The notes: generated from the sequence alone by a model not told the origin. 10,727 bases of DNA from Scytalidium lignicola (GCA_002812745.2 NCSJ02000653.1:1-10727); one strand, 5' to 3'. Shown: positions 1 to 8,044, counted from the first letter of the stretch. Translations and numbers: made by a program.

Positions 1-738
1 GATCCCAGCGCGCATGCTGCTGCAGTGTCCGGGCAGGCAAAAGACGCAAAAGGACTGGCGGTGGACAACCCCTCTCGTGCCCCTTATGCACGCTGCACGA
101 CCGACTGTGCTCGGCCGCTGCTCTAAGCCTGAGTTGGCACAAGCAGGCTGGCTCCAAGCACCCCTCCGTGCCCTCGTGCCAAGTGCAATTCTGGCCTTGT
201 TGGGCTGCCCCCAGGTTTGTATGGGGCTGGGCCTGGGCGATGGGCAAAAGGACGCTGTTTTGTTGTTGGGCTGTGGAATCGCATGGAAGCCCTTTGGACG
301 AGATGAGTCGCGGGCAGAAAGCGGCATCGTAGACCGCTCTTTGAGGTCTGGCGCTAGGCTCAAACTGAAGGCATCTATTGGCCAGAAGAGACGCCACCGT
401 GCATTTAAGCGGAATGAGACACGTCGCTGCTTCGTGGATGGGAAGAGAGGGGGAAGATCATCCAGCACCAAGCACCTCATTTCCCAGCCAGACGAGCCAG
501 TGTCGTCGCTCACCGCCTGCCCGCGACCAACACCTGAAGACTTGGTACACACACACCGTAACTCACCGCCCACCAAGCACACACACCACCAGCACGCACT
601 GTACGCACCATTTCTTCGCACGGCGACACCACTTGGCCCCTCCAAACTCACACCACCACCAGCCCTTATGTAATCATGCCTGAGGTGTTTGCGCCTTCCC
701 CAATCCTGTCGCTGCCGAGTTAGCCTAGCATGGTTTAG
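1..738. other. Upstream GC-richer region, no convincing gene
   Basis: ATG occurs here at ordinary density (about eleven on the + strand by eye), unlike the next 1.9 kb. A 219-codon + strand frame at 14-673 opens with a real ATG, but its product is a low-complexity mix of Arg, Pro, Ser, Thr and His with no domain I recognise, and it ends in C/A-rich repeats (CACACAC near 548-558, CACCACCA near 651-661). I read the stretch as distal promoter or intergenic DNA. It may carry kinase regulatory sites, but none can be named with confidence. Confidence 0.5.
730..738 (+). other. Two-codon minimal ORF (Met-Val-stop)
   Basis: ATG GTT TAG, with A at -3 and G at +4. It is the last ATG before the depleted leader and may lie just outside the transcript. 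If transcribed, it would be a near-minimal uORF. Confidence 0.3.
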
Positions 739-1027
739 CGCCTTCCCACCAGTGCAGCCTGCGCGCGGCCACTTGCAGTGCTTCCCTTCGTTGCGTTTCC
801 TTTCTCGCCCACCACACAACCACTCAACCACACACCCACCCCCAGATCCGATCCTCCCAGAAGCAGTCTTGCTGGCGGTGCCTCTGGCCACCCCTTCCCT
901 TCCCTTAACATCCCTCTCGCTCCTCTCACTCCACGCTCCCTCTCGCTCGCCCATCTCCTTCGATTACTTTACTTTGCTTCTTCCTCCCCTTCTCCAGTCC
1001 CCCTCTTCCAATCCTCTCCACCTGCGT

Positions 1028-1036
1028 ATGATATAG
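1028..1036 (+). promoter_or_regulatory. uORF 1 (Met-Ile-stop)
   Basis: ATG ATA TAG in the kinase leader with C at -3 (weak context). It overlaps a possible GTATGA splice donor at 1026, so splicing of 1026-1089 would remove it. Confidence 0.35.
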
Positions 1037-1515
1037 ACTGTCGACGTCGTCTCCATCCCCATTCTTCACGTCTATTCTATCACTCGCAGTTCCGACTCCT
1101 CGCCTCCCTCAATCTCCTCGACTCACCCCAACATCCCGCTGCACGCTTCCCGACGTTGTTTGCGTCGTGTCACCTCGAGTCTAGCTTGCTACTGAAGAGG
1201 ATCCCAAACAGAGACACCTCGTCACTGACAACTCTGCATCCTTGCTGGATCTCGTGTCAAGCGTGTCTGGCAACTGTGAGCTACTCGTGCAATCACCGCT
1301 GCTGCGTCATTCATCGCTTGCACCAACGATTCCCCCTTCTCGGCTATCGCGGTGTCCATTTCGAGTGCTAAGCTCGACCGAGCTCCTTTGACCTCTACAG
1401 CTACGACCCTCGACTGACTCATTGCTTCCATTGGATCCAATCCTCCTTTGAACACGGCAGACGAAGAGCCAGCTCTCTTCGACTACCTGTTCGAACCACA
1501 CATCCTTAGCAACAC

Positions 1516-1554
1516 ATGCTTTCCAGGCCAGCGTCGAGGGCTATCTCACGATAG
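1516..1554 (+). promoter_or_regulatory. uORF 2 (12 codons)
   Basis: The longest ATG-initiated frame in the leader: 12 codons rich in Arg and Ser, ending in TAG, with C at -3 (weak context). No conserved peptide is recognised. Confidence 0.3.
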
Positions 1555-1955
1555 ACTCACTTATATCAGCTTGATCACCCCCCCTTCGAAACGAATCCCT
1601 TTACTTTTCCAATTGCCATTCCATCTTCCTCGATAATTTGCTCCGGTCCTACCGTTCAGGGACTCCCTCTCTTCCATCCCTCTCTCTTTCTCACCCGCTC
1701 ACACCATCTATTTCAATAATACGCAACGGTTTCTTCAAACTAGACAATTCTTGTCCACCGTTCAATCCTCTCTTCTCGCGGCTCCTCGGCTCGATCAGTC
1801 ATCCTCAAGTCGACGACAGACACCAACCGTCCTTCGCATTCTCGACTCAATCCAACTTNAAAAAAAAACAGCACGCGATACCTTCACAGGTGTCGTCCGA
1901 GGTCGATTTAGATTCTCATCCGTTCATTCTTCGGCACATATATCTTTTGACTTCC

Positions 1956-1964
1956 ATGTCATAA
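1956..1964 (+). promoter_or_regulatory. uORF 3 (Met-Ser-stop)
   Basis: ATG TCA TAA with T at -3 (weak context), followed by about 110 bases free of ATG. Confidence 0.35.
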
Positions 1965-2074
1965 CGATTCAACCGCCTTTTCTTTCCGGACTACCGTGTC
2001 CACTGTCTATTTTAACGAACAATAAATCAATCAACTGTTCCTTTGTTAGCGATTCATTTTTATTATTATCATCA

Positions 2075-2086
2075 ATGAGCCTCTGA
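2075..2086 (+). promoter_or_regulatory. uORF 4 (Met-Ser-Leu-stop)
   Basis: ATG AGC CTC TGA with T at -3 (weak context). It is the last ATG before the kinase start. The stop-to-start distance of more than 500 nt would leave ample room for re-initiation. Confidence 0.35.
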
Positions 2087-2612
2087 ACCGTTCACGAACC
2101 CGGAGTTATATTTCAACACATTGTTACTTTCTTGCTCGCATCGACGTTTTGTCTTCTTCCTTTTCGGGGCCCGGATACAGATATCTATTACAGCGTTCTC
2201 TCCGTTTGTTCATCGTGTTTTCGACATCGTGGGCCTCCTCTTCCGACTGCCCTATACATTTACGGAGTCCTGCTCCCCCTGTTCAACTAGCTCTTTAGAG
2301 GAGATAAAAGCATCTTATCTTATCGTTTGTACGCTCAAATCGACGCCTTCAGAGGGGTTCCCAAAAACAAAACTTTGGCTGTACCATTATTCCAGCATCT
2401 TTCTATACTGTTTCCCTCTTCATAATCTGCGAAATCTCGCTGCATATATCGTCAATCCTATCAACAATACCGCTTTTACGACATCGCTACTTTTACTCTG
2501 CATAGTTCAACAACACCTCTTCCGAGGTCCGCTTCTTCATCACTACCTATTGGGAGTTTTCCCATTACCAGTCTTCCAGCAGCTCACCCTTGTCTCTTGA
2601 CTCATAATCGGA

Positions 2613-4640
2613 ATGGACGGAATGGACTGCTTCCGGGACAACTTCTACGATGGCGTCCTCTTGGATGGTCGCTTTGAGACAATCTCTCCCCTCAATCACG
2701 GTTCCTTTGGCATGGTATTCATGGCTAGAGATCTCACCAATGACGAACTAGTCGCCATCAAGTGCCTGACCAAGAAATCAGCAGTCGAAGATGAGTATGA
2801 AATGGGATTTGCTGTCGATGAGCAGTCAGAAGAGTTAGGTTGCCATGCTCTTCTGGGAACTCATCCCAATATCGTCAATCTTATCCATTCGTTTGAGACA
2901 GATGCTCACATCTACCTGGTGCTTGAGTATTGCTCTCGTGGTGACCTTTACGAGGCCATTCGTACCTCCACAGGGCCGTTGCAAACGAACAATGTTCGAG
3001 AGTTCATGCTTCAGTTGATCGATGCTGTTGCCTTCATTCATAGCAAGGGCTTGTACCACCGCGACATTAAACCGGAGAATATCTTCCTTGATTCCGCTGG
3101 GAGGATGAAGCTTGGTGATTTCGGTCTGGCTACGAAAGATAAATGGACTTACGAGACCACGGTTGGCAGTGACCGCTACATGTCACCAGAACAGTACGAC
3201 TCGGCTGGTGCCGGCTATTCTCCAGAGAAAGCCGATATCTGGGCTATCGGTATCTGTCTCTTGAATATTCTATTCTCGCGCAACCCCTTTACCACACCAA
3301 CCGAGTCCGATCCTCTCTTCTTAGACTTCTCCCGTGATAAGCAATCCTTGTTCGATGTCTTTCCAACTATGTCTCAAGATACCTTTGAGGTTATCAATCA
3401 ATGCATGAGCTTGGACCCGAACAAGCGTTCCCTACCTGGAGCTCGTGAAGCTCTTATGCGCGTCCTGAGCTTCACCATCTCTGATGAACAGGATGATGAC
3501 TTCTGCTCTAATGAGCTTCCTGGCGAAGGACCTGTCGTTGTTAGTGCCCATCGTGAGCCGCTGAGAACACCCTCGATCCAGAGTCCGATGATCGACCAAG
3601 GAACCTCATTCCCTTGGGCCAAGGCTTTACATGCCAGCCCCCAGCAGGGTTTCCGTCAACTTTCAGCCATCCCGGACACGGAGAGCTACAGCGAGGACCT
3701 GTTCCCAAGCTCAGAGGAAAGCAACAAGGATTGGTTCTCTGTTGGTGAGCAGACACCATCAATGGCCTCTATTCTAGACTCGTCCCCGGGGTTTTCAATG
3801 CACTCCCTTGCTATAAGGCGACCAACCAAACCGGGGCCTCCTCGCGCAAACCTGGCTCCGATATCTGGTTCCTTACCAATTACCATGACAAAGCCAAAGC
3901 CTGTGCCGTCCATGGCTTCCATCTTTGGACGCAACAAAGATATGGTATCCAAGAGTTGGAGTGACCTCTGGGATGAAGATATTGAGGAAGAAGAAGAAGA
4001 GGCCGAGAGAGAGTTGAAAGCCCGACAGATGCAGAATGCAAGAACCTGGAGCCATGAGAGCAAGATTGATTCTGAGAATGAGGAGGAGACTGAAATTGAA
4101 ATTGATATTGAGACGCATGATGAAGCCGAATCCAGATTGGAGAAGTCATCTGTGGGGATGGGTCACTTCACAGGGGCAGGTCCTACCCCTGTGAAGATCA
4201 AGAAGAGTAACATCGATGAAGACATTGTGGCAGATGGTTTCTTTTTTCATGATACGCCGGCAGTTCGGGAACAGCCGCCTCGATATTCACCGCCGTCTAA
4301 GCGGTCCACTTTCGACAAGTGGGCAGCTCTGGGAGACCGCCGGCGAGCACATACAGCTAATACTGAGCCTGAAGTCAAGCCCCTAACTCAAGATTCGTGG
4401 AGGTCTCCACGACGAAATATGGGCTTGGGCTTAAGCGGCTTTGGCGTGGGTGCCTGGGATCACAAACCAAGCCCCGGGAAGGATAAAGGGAGGGAGTGCC
4501 CGTGGGCACGTGAGAGGGACCGAGAGAATCACAATCAAGAGTACCGCGGAAAGGAGAATAAGTTGAATACTAGGGAGACTAAGCGGATAGATCTCGGTGA
4601 CCTTGAGTGGGTTGGGGGTTGGCATGACCTCCACTTGTAG
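2613..4640 (+). CDS. Ran1/Ksp1-like serine/threonine protein kinase
   Basis: This gene encodes an intact 675-residue kinase in one exon. The N-terminal catalytic domain spans about residues 20-290. Visible motifs are a glycine loop HGSFGMV (29-35), VAIK with Lys50, HRDIKPEN with catalytic Asp151 and Asn156, DFG at 169-171, activation segment ending SPE (191-193), DIWAIG (208-213) and the distal Arg272. The remaining ~385 residues are mostly low-complexity. They hold Ser/Pro-rich stretches, a short SKSWSDLWDED block followed by an acidic run (447-465), a second acidic stretch near 486-505, and a compact tail EWVGGWHDLHL. Architecture and motifs fit fungal kinases related to fission-yeast Ran1/Pat1 and budding-yeast Ksp1/Sks1/Vhs1, which act in nutrient signalling, filamentous growth and meiosis. 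The start follows an in-frame TGA at 2598-2600 and has good context (G at -3, G at +4). Oddities: the first glycine-loop glycine is Asn28, and APE is SPE. The exact ortholog and role are inferred. Confidence 0.9.
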   Translation: MDGMDCFRDNFYDGVLLDGRFETISPLNHGSFGMVFMARDLTNDELVAIKCLTKKSAVEDEYEMGFAVDEQSEELGCHALLGTHPNIVNLIHSFETDAHIYLVLEYCSRGDLYEAIRTSTGPLQTNNVREFMLQLIDAVAFIHSKGLYHRDIKPENIFLDSAGRMKLGDFGLATKDKWTYETTVGSDRYMSPEQYDSAGAGYSPEKADIWAIGICLLNILFSRNPFTTPTESDPLFLDFSRDKQSLFDVFPTMSQDTFEVINQCMSLDPNKRSLPGAREALMRVLSFTISDEQDDDFCSNELPGEGPVVVSAHREPLRTPSIQSPMIDQGTSFPWAKALHASPQQGFRQLSAIPDTESYSEDLFPSSEESNKDWFSVGEQTPSMASILDSSPGFSMHSLAIRRPTKPGPPRANLAPISGSLPITMTKPKPVPSMASIFGRNKDMVSKSWSDLWDEDIEEEEEEAERELKARQMQNARTWSHESKIDSENEEETEIEIDIETHDEAESRLEKSSVGMGHFTGAGPTPVKIKKSNIDEDIVADGFFFHDTPAVREQPPRYSPPSKRSTFDKWAALGDRRRAHTANTEPEVKPLTQDSWRSPRRNMGLGLSGFGVGAWDHKPSPGKDKGRECPWARERDRENHNQEYRGKENKLNTRETKRIDLGDLEWVGGWHDLHL

Positions 4641-5170
4641 TTTTAGCCTTTGGCCTCGTTTCATCCTCTTCTTACTGGCTACTTCTTTCTTTCATCGACC
4701 TGCCATGCAACATGCATGGTTTTGGTTACTGTTGGGTATTCTGTACCAGACATTTTCAAAGATTGCTCGACAAAATTAGAAAGGAGAGGTGGATTATATA
4801 GATTGAATCAGTATTGATAGGAGATTTATCGAGGGAGACTGGGACTCGCTTTTCTGGTGTATTTAGATAGTTATCTTCGGAGCTGTTTGAAATCCAGACA
4901 ATTACCCACTCTAAATATGTTCTCATCAGATCTATGCACATTGTGATATTTATCAACAAACTTATATATGTATGTTGAAATAGTATTTTGAAGTATTGAC
5001 GCCTACAGGGTGATCCTTCCAGGATAGATGAATATCAGGTCTACTGTGGTTATTCCCAATGCTGCATTATTTTCTTTTACAATGTTTGTTTTTTAGATTT
5101 CGTTAAAAACATTGCTGCCGCCATAATTGGATCCAGGCGATTTATACAACCGACTTCTTTCAACAAGTGT
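4641..5170 (+). other. 3' flank of the kinase gene
   Basis: An AT-rich stretch after the kinase stop, with T-rich and TATATA-like segments (for example around 4960-4975) but no exact AATAAA. It probably holds the kinase 3' UTR and polyadenylation region. The end of the transcript cannot be fixed from sequence, and no gene is seen on either strand. Confidence 0.5.
4703..4719 (+). repeat. Perfect inverted repeat in probable kinase 3' UTR
   Basis: CCATGCA-ACA-TGCATGG: seven-base arms around a three-base loop, 63 bases after the kinase stop. It could fold as an RNA hairpin or act as a duplex site. The function is unknown. Confidence 0.6.
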
Positions 5171-5323
5171 CTTGCTCTTACGCTTTCCAATCAGACACAA
5201 CCTCTAGTTGCTGGACGATGGCTTGAAGGGCATTGACAAGAAATAACAGAGCAAACAAATAAGTAAACAAACAAGCAGAGAACATCCATATACCATCAAT
5301 CCAGCAACACTCCGATAGATATC

Positions 5324-5351
5324 CGTGGACCATGTACAGTCCAAGTCCACG
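5324..5351. repeat. Inverted repeat overlapping a CACGTG site
   Basis: Arms CGTGGAC (5324-5330) and GTCCACG (5345-5351) are separated by 14 bases. The right arm runs into the eight-base palindrome CCACGTGG at 5347-5354, which contains CACGTG, a core bound by fungal bHLH factors. Binding is inferred only. Confidence 0.45.
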
Positions 5352-5352
5352 T

Positions 5353-5372
5353 GGTGTGGTGTGGTGTGGTGT
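5353..5372 (+). repeat. (GGTGT)4 microsatellite
   Basis: Four perfect GGTGT units followed by decayed GT-rich copies to about 5385. Confidence 0.85.
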
Positions 5373-5417
5373 TGTGTTGCGTGTCGTGCCTACTTTCAAT
5401 TCCAACGTCTTCTTCAA

Positions 5418-5469
5418 CTTCTCTAGAAGGGTCCTTCTTCCTTCTCTAGAAGGGTCCTTCTTCCTTCTC
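5418..5469. repeat. Perfect 23-bp tandem duplication
   Basis: Two identical 23-base units at 5421-5443 and 5444-5466. Flanking bases extend the periodicity to about 5418-5469. Each unit contains TCTAGA and the near-palindrome AGAAGG-GT-CCTTCT. The absence of divergence suggests a recent duplication or slippage event. Confidence 0.85.
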
Positions 5470-5571
5470 GTCCTCTTTTCTTTACTCCTTCGAGTATATG
5501 CTTTGTTCTCTTGCTCTCCATTGCACAACCTCGAAAGGCATGCAATATGCGGGGCCAGCCTGGAAAATACC

Positions 5572-5588
5572 ATGCATCTCAGATGCAT
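5572..5588. repeat. Perfect 17-bp odd palindrome
   Basis: ATGCATCT-C-AGATGCAT: eight-base arms around one central base. The symmetry and half-site length look like a binding site for a dimeric regulator, though chance cannot be excluded. The ATGCAT core is shared with the hairpin at 4703-4719. Confidence 0.65.
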
Positions 5589-5932
5589 CAGAATAATACC
5601 CTTACCGACACGACCTATGACGCCTAGTGCTGTCCCACACAGCTGCATTTATGTCCGATTGGACCCTGGAAGAGAGTGGAGGTGGTATTGTGCTCCCGCA
5701 TGCCCCTTTTCCGGCTCCGAATCCATCGTGGGATGATGGTATGGGAAACGGCGGATCCCAGCACCAAGGCTTCGTTCGTTTGCTCCTTCTCTCTCCACCG
5801 CTCATACGTTACGGATGTACTTCCTCGGTCTTGGATGGCTCCAATTGGGTTGGAATTTGGTTACAGTATGTATGGTTTTTCCCTAGTCCGTTTACTCCAT
5901 CCTTCCATACTTTCTTTCTTTCCTTCATGTTC

Positions 5933-6226
5933 TTTTTTTTTTGCGGGTGAGTGGAAAATAGAAATCAAGGAATGCCGAATTCGGTGCGTCCTTTTTTTTT
6001 TTTGCCCACCGCCCATCTCTACTCGAGACTTTGCCCACGCACACAACGCACGACGAGACCAGCCAGCCCGTTTTACGTGCAGTTTGTTATTTATTATTAT
6101 TGCACTAAAGTCAAACAACACACGCATACGCATTACTTGTACACACAGGACACAGGACACAGGACACAGGACACATACACATACACATTTCTTACCCAGT
6201 TCCGTTTTTTTGTCTTCTTTTTTTTT
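5933..6226 (+). repeat. Cluster of T-runs in a pyrimidine-rich tract
   Basis: T10 at 5933-5942, T12 at 5992-6003, T7 at 6205-6211 and T9 at 6218-6226 lie in C/T-rich DNA ending with TTTACTTCTCGTGCAG at 6247. The composition resembles a fungal promoter, leader or intron tract on the + strand. Confidence 0.6.
6143..6188 (+). repeat. (ACACAGG)4 followed by (ACACAT)3
   Basis: Four exact ACACAGG heptamers at 6143-6170 pass directly into three exact ACACAT hexamers at 6171-6188. The shared ACACA core suggests slippage from one ancestral repeat. Confidence 0.9.
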
Positions 6227-6502
6227 CTTTGTTTACTTCTCGTGCAGCAAATTGGACTACAACAAGGCAAGGCAGTCATGCCTGGTCACAAAACGACGGG
6301 TCGAGACCGGAATGGTCTTTCCTTCATACCCGCCGCCAACGGAGGGTAAACGAGGTTGACAACTCTCAAGGACATGCGCTTCTTGCATGGGAGATTTTCC
6401 CCATCTGGCGCGGCTCAATGGGTTATGGGTGTTCTCGGATCCTCTATTAGAGTAATCCAGGCGTAAGATCTGCTGGCTGTCTTTGCTGGCTAGAATACTT
6501 AA

Positions 6503-6523
6503 CGGCGGGCGGGGGGAGGGGGG
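6503..6523 (+). other. G-rich tract with G-quadruplex potential
   Basis: The tract has G-runs of three, six and seven separated by single C or A bases. The longest run can supply two tetrads' worth of guanine tracts with a one-base loop, so four GGG tracts can be arranged. Folding in the cell is inferred. Confidence 0.5.
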
Positions 6524-6530
6524 GCGTCGT

Positions 6531-8044
6531 TTATTTTTCAAGGCTGGCATGGTATGACGAAGATGACGAACGATGCAGCAGTTAGACAGATCATAGGGCT
6601 TTCTTTCACTTTTGTGGAGTCCAATGGAGCTTAGGTAGGGGAGTGACGTGGGAAAGGGGTAAAAGGTCACGTCGATTGTGGAGTTGAAGAAGATGGCAAT
6701 GGAATATGATAGGAGCTTCGGGGCTATGGAAATGTGGTTTGGAATTTCGATCTACTTGAATGATGATGGGGGAAATTATCCTAAACAACCTAACGGTATG
6801 TATTATTAGATATAGGTTGTCCGAGTGAGCATTACTGTAAAAGTTACAGCCCTGGAGATAGTAAAGTAAGAGCAAAGCTAGTCGTAAAGCTCTTGATAAT
6901 GCTTAATTGCCGCCAGGTGCGTTGCTAAAGGAAGAAGGCTGTACGGAAATGCTCATATTTCATCCTAAAGAGTATATTGGATATGAATGTCAAGGGTTCT
7001 TTAAACGAGGGAAAGAGAAGCAGCAGGGAAACTAGACATTGAGTCAATCCCATCTATTTGGAGTAAGAATGCCGAGCCAATCACGAAGTATATGACGTTG
7101 AAGAAAACCAGTGGCGTTGTTCCTCAATTGACCCAATTGCGGAGCTCTATAAAGGTTTCCATGCAGTAAACGAGAAGCTGAACTGGAATTTGCAAAACAA
7201 ATCGCATCAGGCGGTTAAGTCGCTTGCAATATGGTTCATCCTTCATAAATCCATCCAAAAAGGTAAACCTACTAACACATTCTGCTCATACTCCAGTCCG
7301 ATCACGCTTTGGCAATCGGAGTTTTTAGTGGCAATGGACTAGTGGAAAGTCTAGTTAGGAGAACTTGTCCCGCATAGAATACGTGGCTCCGCTAAGATCA
7401 TGCAAATGGATCAGACGGTTGTTGTCCAGCGCCTGTAGTCCCCTGCATGGACCAGACCGAACTGCTTGGCAAGGCTGGAGTAACTGGATGCAGTATGTCT
7501 GATCAAAAATCCACTTTGCCGCTTCGATATACTCCGAGTAATTGTGTATGTAGGTCGTTTGAAGAATATATGCATAAGGATCTCACCAATGTTAGTAAGT
7601 CCAGTAATAAAGCCTGGGCGGCGGTCATATATACCACGCACATTATTCATTTACCAGGCTTCGATACATATGACCCTATCAAGTCCTCTCTGTCCCGGAC
7701 CCCCTTTTCTCCTTGACTCAACCCTTTTCTTCTCAGAGGTGAACATGACCAATGAACAATGTCTAATGGTCACGCTAAATTTCAACTTCCAAACGATGCA
7801 CCTAAACATCCTGCTAGTGACTCTATCACAGAGCCATATACGTATACTTGCGCCTCTGACCGAACTAGGATGTAGCACGTGAATCGTTGACATATCCGGC
7901 TCCCTAGTACCTGTTCATTCATCAGTCGAGATTGATGATTTTGGTAGGTAAGCTTGATCACACCTTGTACTTCCAGAAATTAGGAGCCTATTCTCGGCGC
8001 TAGACTAGCCGCTGAGAGTTAAGGATCTGAGTTCCCAGTGTGGC
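6531..8044. other. Intergenic region, no recognisable gene
   Basis: This is AT-richer sequence with only short frames on both strands and no protein family, tRNA or rRNA features that I can recognise. Small ATG-started + frames occur at 6693-6809, which meets a GTATGT donor at 6796, and at 6949-7035, with G at -3. Both are too short to call. The part nearest 8044 should contain the 3' UTR of the minus-strand gene. Confidence 0.45.
7077..7153 (+). promoter_or_regulatory. Possible core promoter (CCAAT plus TATAAA)
   Basis: CCAAT at 7077-7081 and TATAAA at 7148-7153 are about 70 bases apart on the + strand, a plausible promoter spacing. No convincing downstream gene follows: the next ATG, near 7160, opens Met-Gln-stop. 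The match may be chance. Confidence 0.15.

Larger units (their letters stand above)
739..2612 (+). promoter_or_regulatory. Pyrimidine-rich promoter and very long 5' leader of the kinase gene
   Basis: About 1.9 kb upstream of the kinase start is C/T-rich on the coding strand and contains only four ATG triplets by eye scan (1028, 1516, 1956, 2075). There are none in the last 535 bases before the kinase ATG. Each of the four opens a frame of 2-12 codons and has a pyrimidine at -3, while the kinase ATG has G at -3 and G at +4. CT-rich tracts and long leaders are known for fungal regulatory genes. ATG avoidance over this length suggests much of the stretch is transcribed and scanned. Long open frames here lack ATG starts. 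A leader intron is possible (GTATGA donor 1026, CAG acceptor ending 1089). The transcription start cannot be placed, though the change in ATG density points to about 740-830. One ambiguous base lies at 1859. Confidence 0.6.
5171..6530. other. Gene-poor, repeat-rich interval; possible unrecognised transcript
   Basis: There is no recognisable protein here, but composition is far from random: GGTGT repeats, a 23-bp tandem duplication, ACACAGG and ACACAT repeats, several T-runs and a G-rich tract. Two ATG-started frames stand out. A 156-codon frame on the - strand (5648 to 5178) has a strongly hydrophobic stretch near its C-terminus, but it runs through simple repeats. A + strand frame from 5651 reaches a good GTATGT donor at 5866, and a TTCTCGTGCAG acceptor ends at 6247. 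A further small + frame begins at 6278 with G at -3. None resembles a known family, so I do not call a gene. Confidence 0.35.

Noticed and set aside
14..673. 219-codon + strand open frame with ATG start
   Set aside because: The product is low-complexity and repeat-derived at its end, with no recognisable domain. It sits in GC-rich upstream DNA where long chance frames are expected.
778..1371. 197-codon + strand open frame
   Set aside because: It has no ATG start; the region is nearly ATG-free and C/T-rich, so it is leader sequence.
2121..2600. 159-codon frame in the same phase as the kinase, separated from it by one TGA
   Set aside because: It begins at TTG and contains no ATG, so it is not a plausible N-terminal extension. 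The TGA at 2598-2600 followed by C is a leaky context, but nothing else supports readthrough.
3398..4149. Several - strand frames of 70-125 codons inside the kinase gene
   Set aside because: They are antisense shadows of a well-supported coding region.
5419..5466. Heat-shock element in the 23-bp repeat
   Set aside because: GAA and TTC blocks are present, but their spacing does not match alternating five-base units.
5602..5805. 67-codon - strand frame
   Set aside because: It is short, featureless and overlaps the opposite-strand candidate.
7321..7400. tRNA-like look of a TGGCAATGG...CTAGT segment
   Set aside because: There is no matching B box and no cloverleaf; A-box spacing is wrong.
7411..7893. 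Overlapping frames of 79-112 codons on both strands
   Set aside because: None shows a domain, and good-looking GTATGT donors here lead to no convincing exon.
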